Source of the DNA: Winogradskyella sp. UBA3174 | GTDB lineage: Bacteria > Bacteroidota > Bacteroidia > Flavobacteriales > Flavobacteriaceae | Length of the DNA: 42,149 nucleotides | Assembly (NCBI RefSeq): GCF_002364335.1 | Contig: NZ_DEXW01000054.1 | Location: 1 to 42,149, forward strand | Reading direction: 5' to 3' | Shown: one piece after another, positions 1 to 8,766 of the stretch | How positions within the stretch are numbered: the stretch's first letter is position 1 | How the letters are laid out: each line of letters opens with the position of its first letter | The notes under the pieces: generated by a model | What the model saw: only the letters and a program-made list of their open reading frames with translations | Databases searched by the model: none | Told to the model about the DNA's origin: nothing | Position numbers and translations under genes: made by a program

Positions 1-1997
1 GGGTTTATGTCGGGTTGAGGGGATGCTGCGATAGAGAAAGCTATTGTATCAAAACACTCTTGAGTGTTTTCCGCTATACGAGCCCAAATGATTTGTGGAT
101 TAACAATATTTGTATAATTATTTGGTAAAGCACCTAAATTATCAATTGCATCTTGCTCTGTGAGGTGATAACTTACAACAAAAACTGTTGGGTCCTGAGC
201 ACCAAGAACATGATCATCATTTTCTGATAAATCAAATTCTACAAAACCACCACCAGCATCACAATCAATTAAATCTTGTGGTGCATTAGCTATTGGATTT
301 GCTTTAAACTCTATTATTACAGAATCAGAAGATTGACATACTCCTGTAAATACAACATCAACCGTATATGTTCCTGCGACGTCCACTGTAAGTGTTGACG
401 TAGTTTCTCCTGGTATTTCAACACCATCAAGGTACCAAACATGGTTTGCTGTAACTACTGATGTATCTAAAGTTATAGATGCACCTCCACATACTGCATT
501 ACCTGCAGCAATAGTAATATCATCTCCTAAATCACCACCTAAATCAAAACTACCTGCTTTTAAAAACACCCCAGAATCAAGTTGTGTATCTGTTGCATCT
601 GCTACAACCAATTTAATAGTGTATTGTTCCCCTGGAATTACTGCTGACTGTGCTGTAAAGACAGCTGTTCTTCCATCAAAAGAAATTGGAGGACCGTTAT
701 TAGGTGTGTATTCACCAAAAAATTGTTCATTAATTGCAGGACAAAATCCATTAAATGGATGAATATTAGTTACTAAAATTGGCGTATTGGTACCAGGTAA
801 TACAGCTAAATTCGTAGTATTACCCATAGAATCCGTTAATAAAAAAGCAAAAGCATCTGAGAAATTACATTCAAAACTACCCATATCATATTCCTCTGAA
901 GCCATTAGAAATTCAAAACTTATACTATCCGCTAATGGTGTGAAATCAAATTGAATAAATGATGCGTTGTTAGAGTTAATGCCTACCGCAGCATCTAATT
1001 CTAAATCTCCAGGCCATGCACCACTTCCTGCACTCATAGCATTATCATTTGGACCTCTTGCGGCACTTGCATCACCACTAGTTAGGAGCAAACCATCTTC
1101 AAACGGAAAATCAATACCATTACTAGTAAAATACCCTATACCATTTGGCTCTGTAGGACTAAAGTTAGTTCCTGTAGATGATATAATATTTGTAACTGTA
1201 GCACAAGGACTATTTACTAAAACATCTTCAATAAGCTGTTCTGGTGTAAATGTGTCTTGATCTACTACGACATTAGGACCTAAAACAAAAACTGTTATTG
1301 TTGTAGAAATTGAGCAACCCTGAGGGTTGTCATCGCCTACTGTTAAGGTTACGGTATACGTACCAGCAGTAGTAAATGTATTACTTACATCAGTGCCTGT
1401 AGCTGTATTTAAATCGCCAAAATCCCAATCATATGTAGCGTTAGTGCCATCAACTGTAAAAGTCGCACTGCCAGAAAAATCTACTGTATCCCCAGGTAAT
1501 ATACTCACTACACCTGAAGCGTTTGCTACTGGCATAGTACTATCTATTGATGGAGAAATTGTTTGACATGGTGTAGCACATAAGATATCAGCTTCCCAGC
1601 CATCTGCATTTCCTGAGTCGGAAGAGATAAACTCTACAGTAAGACAACCCGAAACATTTGCAGCAGATGCACTTATAGTGAATGGACCTACAGGACCGAT
1701 AAATGAACCCAAAAGTGGTGCTGAAATATCATCACCATCATAGATATTCATTTCATCACCATTAAGACCTTGTTGCGTGGAAAACGCAATAAAATCTAAT
1801 ATTATAAATTCATTTGCATTTTGTGGACATATTGTAGTTACTAAATTCTCGTCATTACCATAAAAACCAAATTCCCCACCTGAATCATAAAATTTATCCG
1901 GAGAACAGCGATTAAACGTTCCGTTTTGCATAGATACGTCTTGTGAGTAACTCACCGTTGTTATAAAAAAAGCTAAGAAGTAAAATATCTTTTTCAT
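1..1997 (-). CDS. Large secreted multidomain surface protein (CUB-like, PKD, choice-of-anchor-L), 3' end outside window
   Basis: The frame opens at the ATG at 1995-1997 and stays open for 665 codons to the left edge, so the C-terminus is missing. It begins with a Sec signal peptide (MKKIFYFLAFFITTVSYSQ). By reading, the order is: a CUB-like domain (about residues 30-135, ending near SSDSGNADGWEADILC); a PKD repeat (about 145-230, with YDWDFGD and TYTVTLTV); a choice-of-anchor-L type domain (about 245-430, with GIGYFTSNGIDFPFEDGLLL and EEYDMG); an Ig-like domain (about 470-550); and the start of a repeat common in flavobacterial surface proteins (IDCDAGGGFVEFDL). Such proteins normally end in a type IX secretion sorting domain, often type B; that end cannot be seen here. 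Likely role is adhesion or surface binding, inferred from architecture only. It is transcribed divergently from nifU across a 262-bp gap. Confidence 0.8.
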   Translation of the reverse strand, partial: MKKIFYFLAFFITTVSYSQDVSMQNGTFNRCSPDKFYDSGGEFGFYGNDENLVTTICPQNANEFIILDFIAFSTQQGLNGDEMNIYDGDDISAPLLGSFIGPVGPFTISASAANVSGCLTVEFISSDSGNADGWEADILCATPCQTISPSIDSTMPVANASGVVSILPGDTVDFSGSATFTVDGTNATYDWDFGDLNTATGTDVSNTFTTAGTYTVTLTVGDDNPQGCSISTTITVFVLGPNVVVDQDTFTPEQLIEDVLVNSPCATVTNIISSTGTNFSPTEPNGIGYFTSNGIDFPFEDGLLLTSGDASAARGPNDNAMSAGSGAWPGDLELDAAVGINSNNASFIQFDFTPLADSISFEFLMASEEYDMGSFECNFSDAFAFLLTDSMGNTTNLAVLPGTNTPILVTNIHPFNGFCPAINEQFFGEYTPNNGPPISFDGRTAVFTAQSAVIPGEQYTIKLVVADATDTQLDSGVFLKAGSFDLGGDLGDDITIAAGNAVCGGASITLDTSVVTANHVWYLDGVEIPGETTSTLTVDVAGTYTVDVVFTGVCQSSDSVIIEFKANPIANAPQDLIDCDAGGGFVEFDLSENDDHVLGAQDPTVFVVSYHLTEQDAIDNLGALPNNYTNIVNPQIIWARIAENTQECFDTIAFSIAASPQPDIN

Positions 1998-2028
1998 GAG
2001 TAATTTATATTAACTCAACTGCTTTATG

Positions 2029-2077
2029 AAAATCACTAATAATGTTCAAAAAAACATCATAAACCCATAGTGATTTT
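2029..2077. repeat. Nested inverted repeat in the leader of the surface-protein gene
   Basis: A perfect 10-bp inverted repeat (AAAATCACTA at 2029-2038, TAGTGATTTT at 2068-2077) encloses a smaller one (ATGTT at 2042-2046, AACAT at 2053-2057). It lies 32-80 bp upstream of the surface-protein ATG in the divergent gap. It could fold in the leader RNA or be an operator. No run of T follows it, so a terminator is unlikely. The rest of the 1998-2259 gap shows no gene. Confidence 0.4.
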
Positions 2078-2242
2078 ACGTTTAGTTTTTCCAAACTAAC
2101 TCAAATAAATACTAGCAATGGTATATTTATTTTAAGCGGTTTTATTTAATGAGGACGAAATTTAAACAAATTAAATGAATTGACTTAAGATTTTAGACAC
2201 AAAACATAATCTAAAGGATGAACGTTTCCGATTGATATTTCA

Positions 2243-2250
2243 TATTTTTG
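2243..2250 (+). promoter_or_regulatory. Candidate Bacteroidota -7 box for nifU
   Basis: TATTTTTG matches the flavobacterial -7 consensus TAnnTTTG and ends 9 bp before the nifU ATG at 2260. The -33 element about 20 bp upstream is weak. If used, the mRNA would have only a few untranslated bases, and the in-frame TTG at 2248 would be promoter, not start codon. Confidence 0.42.
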
Positions 2251-2259
2251 CAAAAAAAA

Positions 2260-3162
2260 ATGTCGAAAACAAATATTTCTATAATACCGACTTCTAACGA
2301 AACTATTTTAAAATTTGAAGCTGACCGATTTTTAACAAATCATAACAGTTTCGAATTCAACAATATAGACGACGCAAAAGATTCGCCTTTAGCGCAAGAA
2401 CTGTTCTATCTTCCATTTGTAAAAAAAGTATATATCTCTTCAAATTTTATTGCTATTGAGCGCTACGACATAGTAGAGTGGAAAGATGTACAGAACGAGG
2501 TTGCTACTCAAATTGAAGATTATTTATCTAAAGGTGGTATTATAGTAACTGAAGACGCTGCTAAACCTAAAGCAGCAGTTACTGTGTATGCTGAGAGCAC
2601 ACCAAACCCAGGTGTTTTAAAATTTGTTTGTAATAAGGTATTGGTTCCTAGTATATACGAATTTACTTCTATTGAAACTGCTAAACCATCACCACTAGCT
2701 ACTGCTTTATTTCAATTTTCTTTTGTAAAGAATATTTTTATGGAAAAAAACTTTATTTCTATATCCAAATTTGATATAATTGAATGGGAAGAAATAACAG
2801 TTCAACTTCGTGAATTTATTAAATCTTATGTTGAAGAAGGTAAAACTATTTTAAATGACGATGCACCTAAAAAACTGAATAAAACAGAAGAAGCTATTGA
2901 GCAAAAATTTGAAGCTTTAGATGATATATCAAAAAAGATTATAAATATCCTTGAAGAATATATTAAACCGGCTGTTGAAAGTGATGGAGGTAATATAGAG
3001 TTTAAGTCTTATGATGCTGAGACCAAAAAAGTAGAAGTTTTATTGCAAGGCGCATGCAGTGGTTGCCCATCTTCAACATTTACTTTAAAAAGCGGGATAG
3101 AAAACACCTTAAAAGAATTACTTAATGATAATTCCATTACTGTTAATGCCATTAATGGATAA
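2260..3162 (+). CDS. NifU family Fe-S cluster carrier with two Nfu_N domains
   Basis: A 300-residue protein. Residues about 1-90 and 105-200 are two copies of the Nfu/NifU N-terminal domain; both carry a conserved core of the type SPLA..LF..PFVK (DSPLAQELFYLPFVKKVYIS and PSPLATALFQFSFVKNIFM). The last 80 residues form the NifU C-terminal domain with the cluster-binding C-x2-C in GACSGCPSS (Cys about 266 and 269). Family knowledge: Nfu proteins hold a 4Fe-4S cluster and hand it to apo-enzymes in the cytoplasm. I place the start at the ATG at 2260 rather than the TTG at 2248, because the latter overlaps a TAnnTTTG box and adds only MQKK. It may be cotranscribed with mscS 121 bp downstream, although a weaker promoter-like site (TAaaaTTTG, 3250-3258) lies between them. 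Confidence 0.9.
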   Translation: MSKTNISIIPTSNETILKFEADRFLTNHNSFEFNNIDDAKDSPLAQELFYLPFVKKVYISSNFIAIERYDIVEWKDVQNEVATQIEDYLSKGGIIVTEDAAKPKAAVTVYAESTPNPGVLKFVCNKVLVPSIYEFTSIETAKPSPLATALFQFSFVKNIFMEKNFISISKFDIIEWEEITVQLREFIKSYVEEGKTILNDDAPKKLNKTEEAIEQKFEALDDISKKIINILEEYIKPAVESDGGNIEFKSYDAETKKVEVLLQGACSGCPSSTFTLKSGIENTLKELLNDNSITVNAING

Positions 3163-3283
3163 TATCTATTAAATTTATAATCGCATTTAAATTGGGTTTC
3201 AAAATTAAATAATACACTTTAATATATTTTATTTAACTACTACTCGGTCTAAAATTTGCTGAGTAATTTATTAAAAAACCAAC

Positions 3284-4096
3284 ATGGACGCACAAAAATG
3301 GATTGACGCAGGTTACAACTTAATTATTGAATTCGGACCAAAGCTTATTGTAGCTATTCTGATATGGATAATCGGTAACTGGGTAATTAAAATGCTACTT
3401 AAGGGTCTAAGAAAAGTAATGGCAAAGGCCGATTATGGCGAGAGTTTAGAAAAATTCTTAATAAATCTTATTAATTGGGCTTTAAAAATCGTTTTAGTCA
3501 TTGTGGTATTAGGTAGTGTAGGCATTGGAACAACTTCTTTTGCTGCTGTGCTTGCTGCTGCAGGTTTGGCCATTGGACTCGCTTTACAAGGATCTTTAGG
3601 GAATTTTGCTGGTGGTGTTCTAATTATGATTTTTAAACCTATTAAAATTGGCGACTTAATAGAGGCCCAAGGGGAGGTTGGTGTTGTAAAAGAAATAGAA
3701 ATTTTTACAACCAAACTTATTGGCCTTTCAAATAAAGAAATAATTATACCTAATGGAGCATTATCTAATGGCAACATTATTAATTTTTCAACTGAAGGTA
3801 CAAGAAGAGTTGATCTAGTCTTTGGTGTAGGCTACGATTCTGACATTAAAAGAACCAAAGAGGTCTTTAGTAAGGTTCTAGCATCCCATCCAAAAATTTT
3901 AAAAGAACCTGCTCCAACTATCGCAGTTTCAGAATTAGCAGATAGTTCTATTAATTTTGTAGTTAGACCTTGGTGTACTGTTGAAGATTATTGGGCGGTT
4001 TATTTTGAAATAACTGAAAATGTTAAAGAAGCTCTAGATACTGCTGGTATTGAAATACCTTATCCACATCAAGTAGAAATTAAGAAAAAAGGTTAA
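3284..4096 (+). CDS. mscS: Small-conductance mechanosensitive channel, MscS family
   Basis: 270 residues, close to the size of canonical MscS. There are three hydrophobic segments (about 15-40, 60-80 and 85-115). The third is the Gly/Ala-rich pore helix, seen as AAVLAAAGLAIGLALQGSLG. The MscS beta domain follows (IKIGDLIEAQGEVGVVKEI and IPNGALSNGNIINFS), then a C-terminal alpha/beta domain. Homologues sit in the inner membrane and open under tension to release solutes during hypo-osmotic shock. The stop codon overlaps the convergent tsaB stop within TTAA at 4093-4096. Confidence 0.93.
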   Translation: MDAQKWIDAGYNLIIEFGPKLIVAILIWIIGNWVIKMLLKGLRKVMAKADYGESLEKFLINLINWALKIVLVIVVLGSVGIGTTSFAAVLAAAGLAIGLALQGSLGNFAGGVLIMIFKPIKIGDLIEAQGEVGVVKEIEIFTTKLIGLSNKEIIIPNGALSNGNIINFSTEGTRRVDLVFGVGYDSDIKRTKEVFSKVLASHPKILKEPAPTIAVSELADSSINFVVRPWCTVEDYWAVYFEITENVKEALDTAGIEIPYPHQVEIKKKG

Positions 4097-4764
4097 GCTT
4101 TTTTCTTTAAAGTCATAAAATCTTTTAAATAATAAGGTTCAAAATAAGCGACATTTTCGGTGTCGCTTATTTTATACTTTAATTCTGAAAGCTTAGACAT
4201 TTCAGTTGCAGATGGTAATTTACCTTCCACAAAAATAGCATTAGGATGTTGTATTAACGTTTTTGTTTTTTCTACTCCGCTACCAACAAAATAAACTTTA
4301 TGATGTTCTAAGAGCGAACTATAACTCTCCTCGGTTAATATTTCAGCTCTAATTTCTCTTTGCGCTTCGAAATTAGAATTATAAATAGCTGAATAAACTT
4401 CCATACGACGCGCATCTAACATAGGTATAATAAAACCGTCGTTAGCGCTTACTTGGTGTGCTAAACTCTCTAATGTATCAATTGCTATTAAGGGTTTATC
4501 TAGTGCATAACACAAACCTTTTGCAGAAGAAACACCAATACGCAAACCTGTATAAGAACCAGGACCTTTACTTACCGCTATAGCATCAATTTCTAAAGCT
4601 TCTATTTCTGCAGATTTTAATACATCATCAATAAACAGGTGTAACTTCTCAGCATGAGAATGCCCAGGAGTATTATCCTCTTTTAATATTAAAGTCTCCC
4701 CATCTTTAGATAGAGAGACTGAACAATTTGTTGTTGCTGTTTCAATATTAAGTACTAATGCCAT
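4093..4764 (-). CDS. tsaB: tRNA threonylcarbamoyladenosine biosynthesis protein TsaB
   Basis: A 223-residue ASKHA-fold protein. The N-terminus ALVLNIETATTNCSVSL is the phosphate-1 loop region, and SKGPGSYTGLRIGVSSAKGL is the most conserved TsaB stretch. TsaB scaffolds TsaD and TsaE in making t6A at position 37 of ANN-decoding tRNAs. It is the last gene of the efflux operon, 14 bp after the second membrane-fusion gene, which is probably a matter of transcription rather than function. Its 3' end overlaps mscS by 4 bp, and its last 70 bp or so contain a perfect hairpin that looks like the mscS terminator on the opposite strand. Confidence 0.93.
   Translation of the reverse strand: MALVLNIETATTNCSVSLSKDGETLILKEDNTPGHSHAEKLHLFIDDVLKSAEIEALEIDAIAVSKGPGSYTGLRIGVSSAKGLCYALDKPLIAIDTLESLAHQVSANDGFIIPMLDARRMEVYSAIYNSNFEAQREIRAEILTEESYSSLLEHHKVYFVGSGVEKTKTLIQHPNAIFVEGKLPSATEMSKLSELKYKISDTENVAYFEPYYLKDFMTLKKKA
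4141..4173 (+). terminator. Probable mscS terminator inside the antisense of tsaB
   Basis: A perfect 13-bp stem (4141-4153 with 4161-4173) and a 7-base loop (TTTTCGG) have a GCGACA/TGTCGC core; on the plus strand the right arm ends in TTTT followed by ATACTTT. It lies 45 bp after the mscS stop and within tsaB codons for KYKISDTENVAYF. Confidence 0.6.
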
Positions 4765-4778
4765 TAGCAGTTGATCTG

Positions 4779-6086
4779 TTATCCTTCAGTTTCTTTACTT
4801 TCTGAAGTTTGTGATTTATTATTCTTTTCTTCAATTAAATCACCTGGATTAAGTGTCTTAGAAACTATATTGTATGGTCCTGTAATAATTTTATCATCTT
4901 TACTTAATCCTGAAACTATTTCAATATTGGTATCATCTTGGATTCCAGTTTTGACTACTCGTAATTTAGCTTTACCATTTTCGTTTACAAAAACACATTC
5001 AAATTTTTGTTCTACTTTTAGCCCATCATCATCATTCATGACTACCTTACTGTAAGGTTTTTTAGTAGAACTTGTATCAGATTTAATCACAATAGCACTT
5101 ATTGGAACTGAAATTGCATCTTTACGTTGCTTTGTAATAATATCTACTGTCGCTGTCATCCCTGGTCTAAAAGGTGAGTATGTTTCTGGCTTCCCTTCAC
5201 TTAAATCCTTGTAAGACTCTTCTAAAATTCTAACTTTTACTTTGAAATTTGTTACCTGATCTGCGGCTAAAGTTCCAGCAGCAGAATTAGCGATTTCTGT
5301 AACTATACCTCTAAATTCTTTCTTTAAATACGCATCTACTTCAACAATCGTAGAATCACCAATGTTTACTTTTACAATATCATTTTCGTTAACATCTACC
5401 TCAACTTCCATATTATTAAGGTTTGCAACACGTAATATCTCTGTACCAGCCATTTGCTGTGTACCAACCACACGCTCACCTAATTCTACACTCAATAAAG
5501 ATATTGTACCGCTCATTGGAGCATAGATCGTGGTTCTATTCAGATTATCTTTGGCTTCATTCACCGTAGCAGCTGCACTTTGAACACTGTAATATGCAGA
5601 CCTTTTTCCTGCTTCTGCAGTTTCGAAAGATGCTATAGCTCTATCCCAATCCGCTTTAGAAATTACCCCCTTTTCAAAAAGTGTTTTACTTCTATCGTAA
5701 TCTGCTTTAGCTTGCTTTAACGAAGCTTCAGCTTGTTCTAAACCAGCTCTTACGTTTTGGTAAGACGCTTCTGATCTACTAACCGCAGACTGAATTAAAT
5801 CCGGATTCACCCTCACTAACAAATCCCCTTTTTTAACTTCTTGCCCTTCTTTAAATGGCAATTCTAATATTTCCCCAGAAACTTCAGAAGATATTTTTAC
5901 TTCGACTTCTGGTTGAATTTTTCCTGTTGCAGATACAGTCTCAATAATATCTCTAAGCGCTACCTCTTTTACAATAACTTGTTTAAAGTTTCCTTTTTTA
6001 CCGAACCAACCCATTTTTGAACCTGCAACTAAAAGTACAAGTGCAAGAATGACAATTCCTATAATAATTTTTACTGTTTTACTCAT
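4779..6086 (-). CDS. Efflux periplasmic adaptor (HlyD/MacA type), second of two
   Basis: 435 residues. One N-terminal membrane anchor (about 7-24) is followed by a first lipoyl half-motif near GKIQPEVEVKISSEVSGEI, and a hairpin of about 75 residues rich in Ala/Glu/Lys with a VISKADWDRA turn (about 100-180). Then come the second lipoyl half (IYAPMSGTISLLSVELGERV), a beta-barrel domain with FRPGMTATVDI, and a membrane-proximal domain. MacA-like adaptors bridge an inner-membrane transporter and a TolC channel. It lies 2 bp after the TolC-like gene in the same operon. An acidic insert around SDTSSTKKPYSKVVMNDDDG (about 338-357) precedes the C-terminal strand. Substrate unknown. Confidence 0.9.
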   Translation of the reverse strand: MSKTVKIIIGIVILALVLLVAGSKMGWFGKKGNFKQVIVKEVALRDIIETVSATGKIQPEVEVKISSEVSGEILELPFKEGQEVKKGDLLVRVNPDLIQSAVSRSEASYQNVRAGLEQAEASLKQAKADYDRSKTLFEKGVISKADWDRAIASFETAEAGKRSAYYSVQSAAATVNEAKDNLNRTTIYAPMSGTISLLSVELGERVVGTQQMAGTEILRVANLNNMEVEVDVNENDIVKVNIGDSTIVEVDAYLKKEFRGIVTEIANSAAGTLAADQVTNFKVKVRILEESYKDLSEGKPETYSPFRPGMTATVDIITKQRKDAISVPISAIVIKSDTSSTKKPYSKVVMNDDDGLKVEQKFECVFVNENGKAKLRVVKTGIQDDTNIEIVSGLSKDDKIITGPYNIVSKTLNPGDLIEEKNNKSQTSESKETEG

Positions 6087-6088
6087 AA

Positions 6089-7531
6089 TTAAAATTTTAG
6101 ATCAGTTGCAGGTATTCCGAAAAATAACTCTAGTACCTTTAACTTGAAAATGTAGTCGTATTTAGCTCGATTTAATTCAATATTAGCATTATCATATCTT
6201 AGTTTAGACTGACTAAAATCGAATGCATTTGTTAAGCCTACATCATAACGCTCCTTAGCGTATTCGTAAGCTAATTGTTGTGATTCTAAAGCTGTTTTAG
6301 CAGCTTCATAAGATTTCAAAGATCCTTTAGCGTCTACATAAGCTTGGTATACTGTAGATTCTAAATCTAACTCTGCTTGCTCTAATTGAAACTTTGAACG
6401 CTCTAAATTTACTCTATTTCTTTGCACATTACCTCTAACATTAAATCCGTTTAATATTGGGATACTTAACTGTAGTCCATAACCAATACCATCATTTTGA
6501 TATAACTGATTTATAAATGGATCTGCAGCTGCCTCTGAAATAATTACATTTGGAAAATCACTTACAACGGCCTGCCCAGTGCCTTCAACCGTACCAATTT
6601 GTTGGGTAGATATTGGATTATCTGGGTCTACTGATTGGGAAAAAGATGTTGTATTGGCAAATCTTGTGTTATAACCAAAGAACGCAGACAATGTTGGCAG
6701 GTTGGCACCTTTAGCAATCTTTAAATCTATATTTGCTAATTCTACATTTTGTTCTGCTATTTTTATTTCAGATCTGTTCTGTTTTGCTGAAGCAATAATT
6801 TCAGAAATATTTTTATCGGTGATTCCTGTATCTACGATATCATAACCCTCATCTTCAATATCAAAGTTTTCGTAATCCTTTATAAGTAACAACTGCGCTA
6901 AACTTATTAATGAAATTTGAATATTATTCTCTGCATTAATAATTAATTGTTGCTCACTAGCGTCTGTAGCTTTAATTTCTAATAAATCACCTCTAGGTAA
7001 AGAGCCAGCGTCAACCAATTCTTCAGTTCTTTGAATTTGTTCTTTAGTTACTTCATTTTGTGCTTTTAAAACTTTTAGATTAGCTTTATTAAGTATAGCG
7101 GAAAGATAACCATTCGCTACAAAAAGTGAAATATCATCTTTCATTTTATCTAAGCGATACTGACTTGAAAGCTTAGAAATATCTGCACGTTGCAATTGTC
7201 TAAAGTTTCTTAATCCATTAAATAAAGTGTAACCTACATTAATGTTTCCCGAAGCAGAAAGAAATGTCGTTGTTTGTGCATTATTAGTAACAGGGTTAAA
7301 ACTAAGACCTGTATTCTCAGAAACGCCACTACCAAGGTTAAGACTAGGTATAAAGTTACCTTGCGCAGTTAGTTTTTCTATATCTGCAAGTTCTATGTTT
7401 AGCTCACTATCCTTAATCGAAATATTATTCTCTAAAGCATAGACTACACATTCTGTAAGCGTCCATTTTTTATTTTGTGCCTGTGCAAAAACCCCAAAAA
7501 GAAGTAATGCTATGATGATTGATTTTTTCAT
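6089..7531 (-). CDS. TolC family outer-membrane efflux channel
   Basis: 480 residues. The Sec signal peptide is MKKSIIIALLLFGVFAQAQ. Two outer-membrane-efflux repeats follow (about 25-225 and 245-470), with long amphipathic helices such as LDLESTVYQAYVDAKGSLKS and the typical end YDYIFKLKVLELFFGIP. TolC proteins trimerise into a barrel-and-tunnel crossing the outer membrane and periplasm. It sits between the two membrane-fusion genes, so one channel probably serves either adaptor. Confidence 0.92.
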   Translation of the reverse strand: MKKSIIIALLLFGVFAQAQNKKWTLTECVVYALENNISIKDSELNIELADIEKLTAQGNFIPSLNLGSGVSENTGLSFNPVTNNAQTTTFLSASGNINVGYTLFNGLRNFRQLQRADISKLSSQYRLDKMKDDISLFVANGYLSAILNKANLKVLKAQNEVTKEQIQRTEELVDAGSLPRGDLLEIKATDASEQQLIINAENNIQISLISLAQLLLIKDYENFDIEDEGYDIVDTGITDKNISEIIASAKQNRSEIKIAEQNVELANIDLKIAKGANLPTLSAFFGYNTRFANTTSFSQSVDPDNPISTQQIGTVEGTGQAVVSDFPNVIISEAAADPFINQLYQNDGIGYGLQLSIPILNGFNVRGNVQRNRVNLERSKFQLEQAELDLESTVYQAYVDAKGSLKSYEAAKTALESQQLAYEYAKERYDVGLTNAFDFSQSKLRYDNANIELNRAKYDYIFKLKVLELFFGIPATDLKF

Positions 7532-7583
7532 AATGTCTATTTGTCTCTATAAATCTCTAAGTGTTACAATAAATTATAATTAA

Positions 7584-8744
7584 TTAACGTCCACCATATT
7601 TTGGTACACCTTGTAATTGATTCCAAACCTTAATCTCATCTGTTTCTGAAATACCGCTTTTCACTTCAACAAAGATACCGTCACTAAGACCTAACTCCAC
7701 TTCTCTTCTTTCAAATTTTTGGTCTCCGACAGCGATCTCAACAAAAGGCTTCTTCGTTTTAGGATCGTATTGAACTAGAGCTTCTTTAATAGCTAAAACA
7801 TTATCTGCTCTATCTAAAATAATTGAAGCATTTGCACTTAATCCTGCTCTAATAAAAGTAGAGTCAATATTTTTTAGAGACCCCTTTATTGCAAATTGAA
7901 TAGCTCCATTTTCTGCGACTCCTTTTGGAGCTATATAATCTAAAATAGCATCAAATTTTACGTTTTCAAGCGCACCAATAATTATTTCTAATGGTAAGCC
8001 TTCTTTAATTTTACCAACTTCACTTTCATCAATTTTTCCTTCAAAAATCATTTTTTTGATATCCGCTAAGGATGCAATTGAAGTTCCTTCATTAAAGTTA
8101 TTTGCTTCAATTACTTGATTCCCTTCCTTTATTGGAACATCTAATACCATACCTGATACCGTGGCTCTTACTTGGGTCTGTGCAATATTACCCAAACCAG
8201 ACGTCGTTCCTGTTTTGATAATATCATAGTTTTGACGCGATTGTGTAACGTCAATTCTAGATTGTTCTACACGTTGTTTTGCTTGTAGAAAAGTATTATT
8301 TACTTGGTCGAACTCGTTTGCAGCAATTACACCTTTATCGAAAAGTTCCTTTTGACGCTCATAAATAGCTTTTTGTGTCTTGTAATTAATTTCTGCTGTC
8401 TGCAATGCATTTTGGTTAGATGCAATATTATTTTTTGCGCTGGTTAAAGAAGATACATTAGGAATAACTCTAATCTTAGCAATTAAATCTCCTGAATTTA
8501 CATATTGACCTGCTTCAATAAATACTTGCTCGATAACACCAGAGATATTTGGTTTAATTAATATTTCTTCTTTTGGAACAATACTACCAGTAGCCATCGT
8601 TTTTAGCACAATAGTTTGGTTCGAAGCTTTTTCAGTAGTATATGTCACTGGGTCTTCTTGGTTTTTATTCCATAGATATATTAAAGCTGTAGCAAATGCA
8701 GCTACAATGACTACAAGGGTAATAACGGTTGATGTGCGTTTCAT
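7584..8744 (-). CDS. Efflux periplasmic adaptor (HlyD/MacA type), first of two
   Basis: 386 residues. It has an N-terminal membrane anchor (about 7-25), a lipoyl half-motif (VPKEEILIKPNISGVIEQVF), a coiled-coil hairpin (about 100-180; turn at KGVIAANEFDQV), the second lipoyl half (VRATVSGMVLDVPIKEGNQV) and a beta-barrel domain with a C-terminal strand region. It follows the two permease genes by 22 bp and precedes the TolC-like gene by 52 bp. Adjacency to the MacB-type permeases makes it the more likely direct partner, by inference. It is clearly diverged from the other adaptor (4779-6086), so this is not a recent duplication. Confidence 0.9.
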   Translation of the reverse strand: MKRTSTVITLVVIVAAFATALIYLWNKNQEDPVTYTTEKASNQTIVLKTMATGSIVPKEEILIKPNISGVIEQVFIEAGQYVNSGDLIAKIRVIPNVSSLTSAKNNIASNQNALQTAEINYKTQKAIYERQKELFDKGVIAANEFDQVNNTFLQAKQRVEQSRIDVTQSRQNYDIIKTGTTSGLGNIAQTQVRATVSGMVLDVPIKEGNQVIEANNFNEGTSIASLADIKKMIFEGKIDESEVGKIKEGLPLEIIIGALENVKFDAILDYIAPKGVAENGAIQFAIKGSLKNIDSTFIRAGLSANASIILDRADNVLAIKEALVQYDPKTKKPFVEIAVGDQKFERREVELGLSDGIFVEVKSGISETDEIKVWNQLQGVPKYGGR

Positions 8745-8766
8745 GTATAATTATAGTTTTTCTAAT

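Noticed and set aside
967..1566. Plus-strand open frames of 97 and 79 codons
   Set aside because: They are antisense to the continuous minus-strand surface-protein frame and encode Ser/Val/Pro-rich text typical of shadows.
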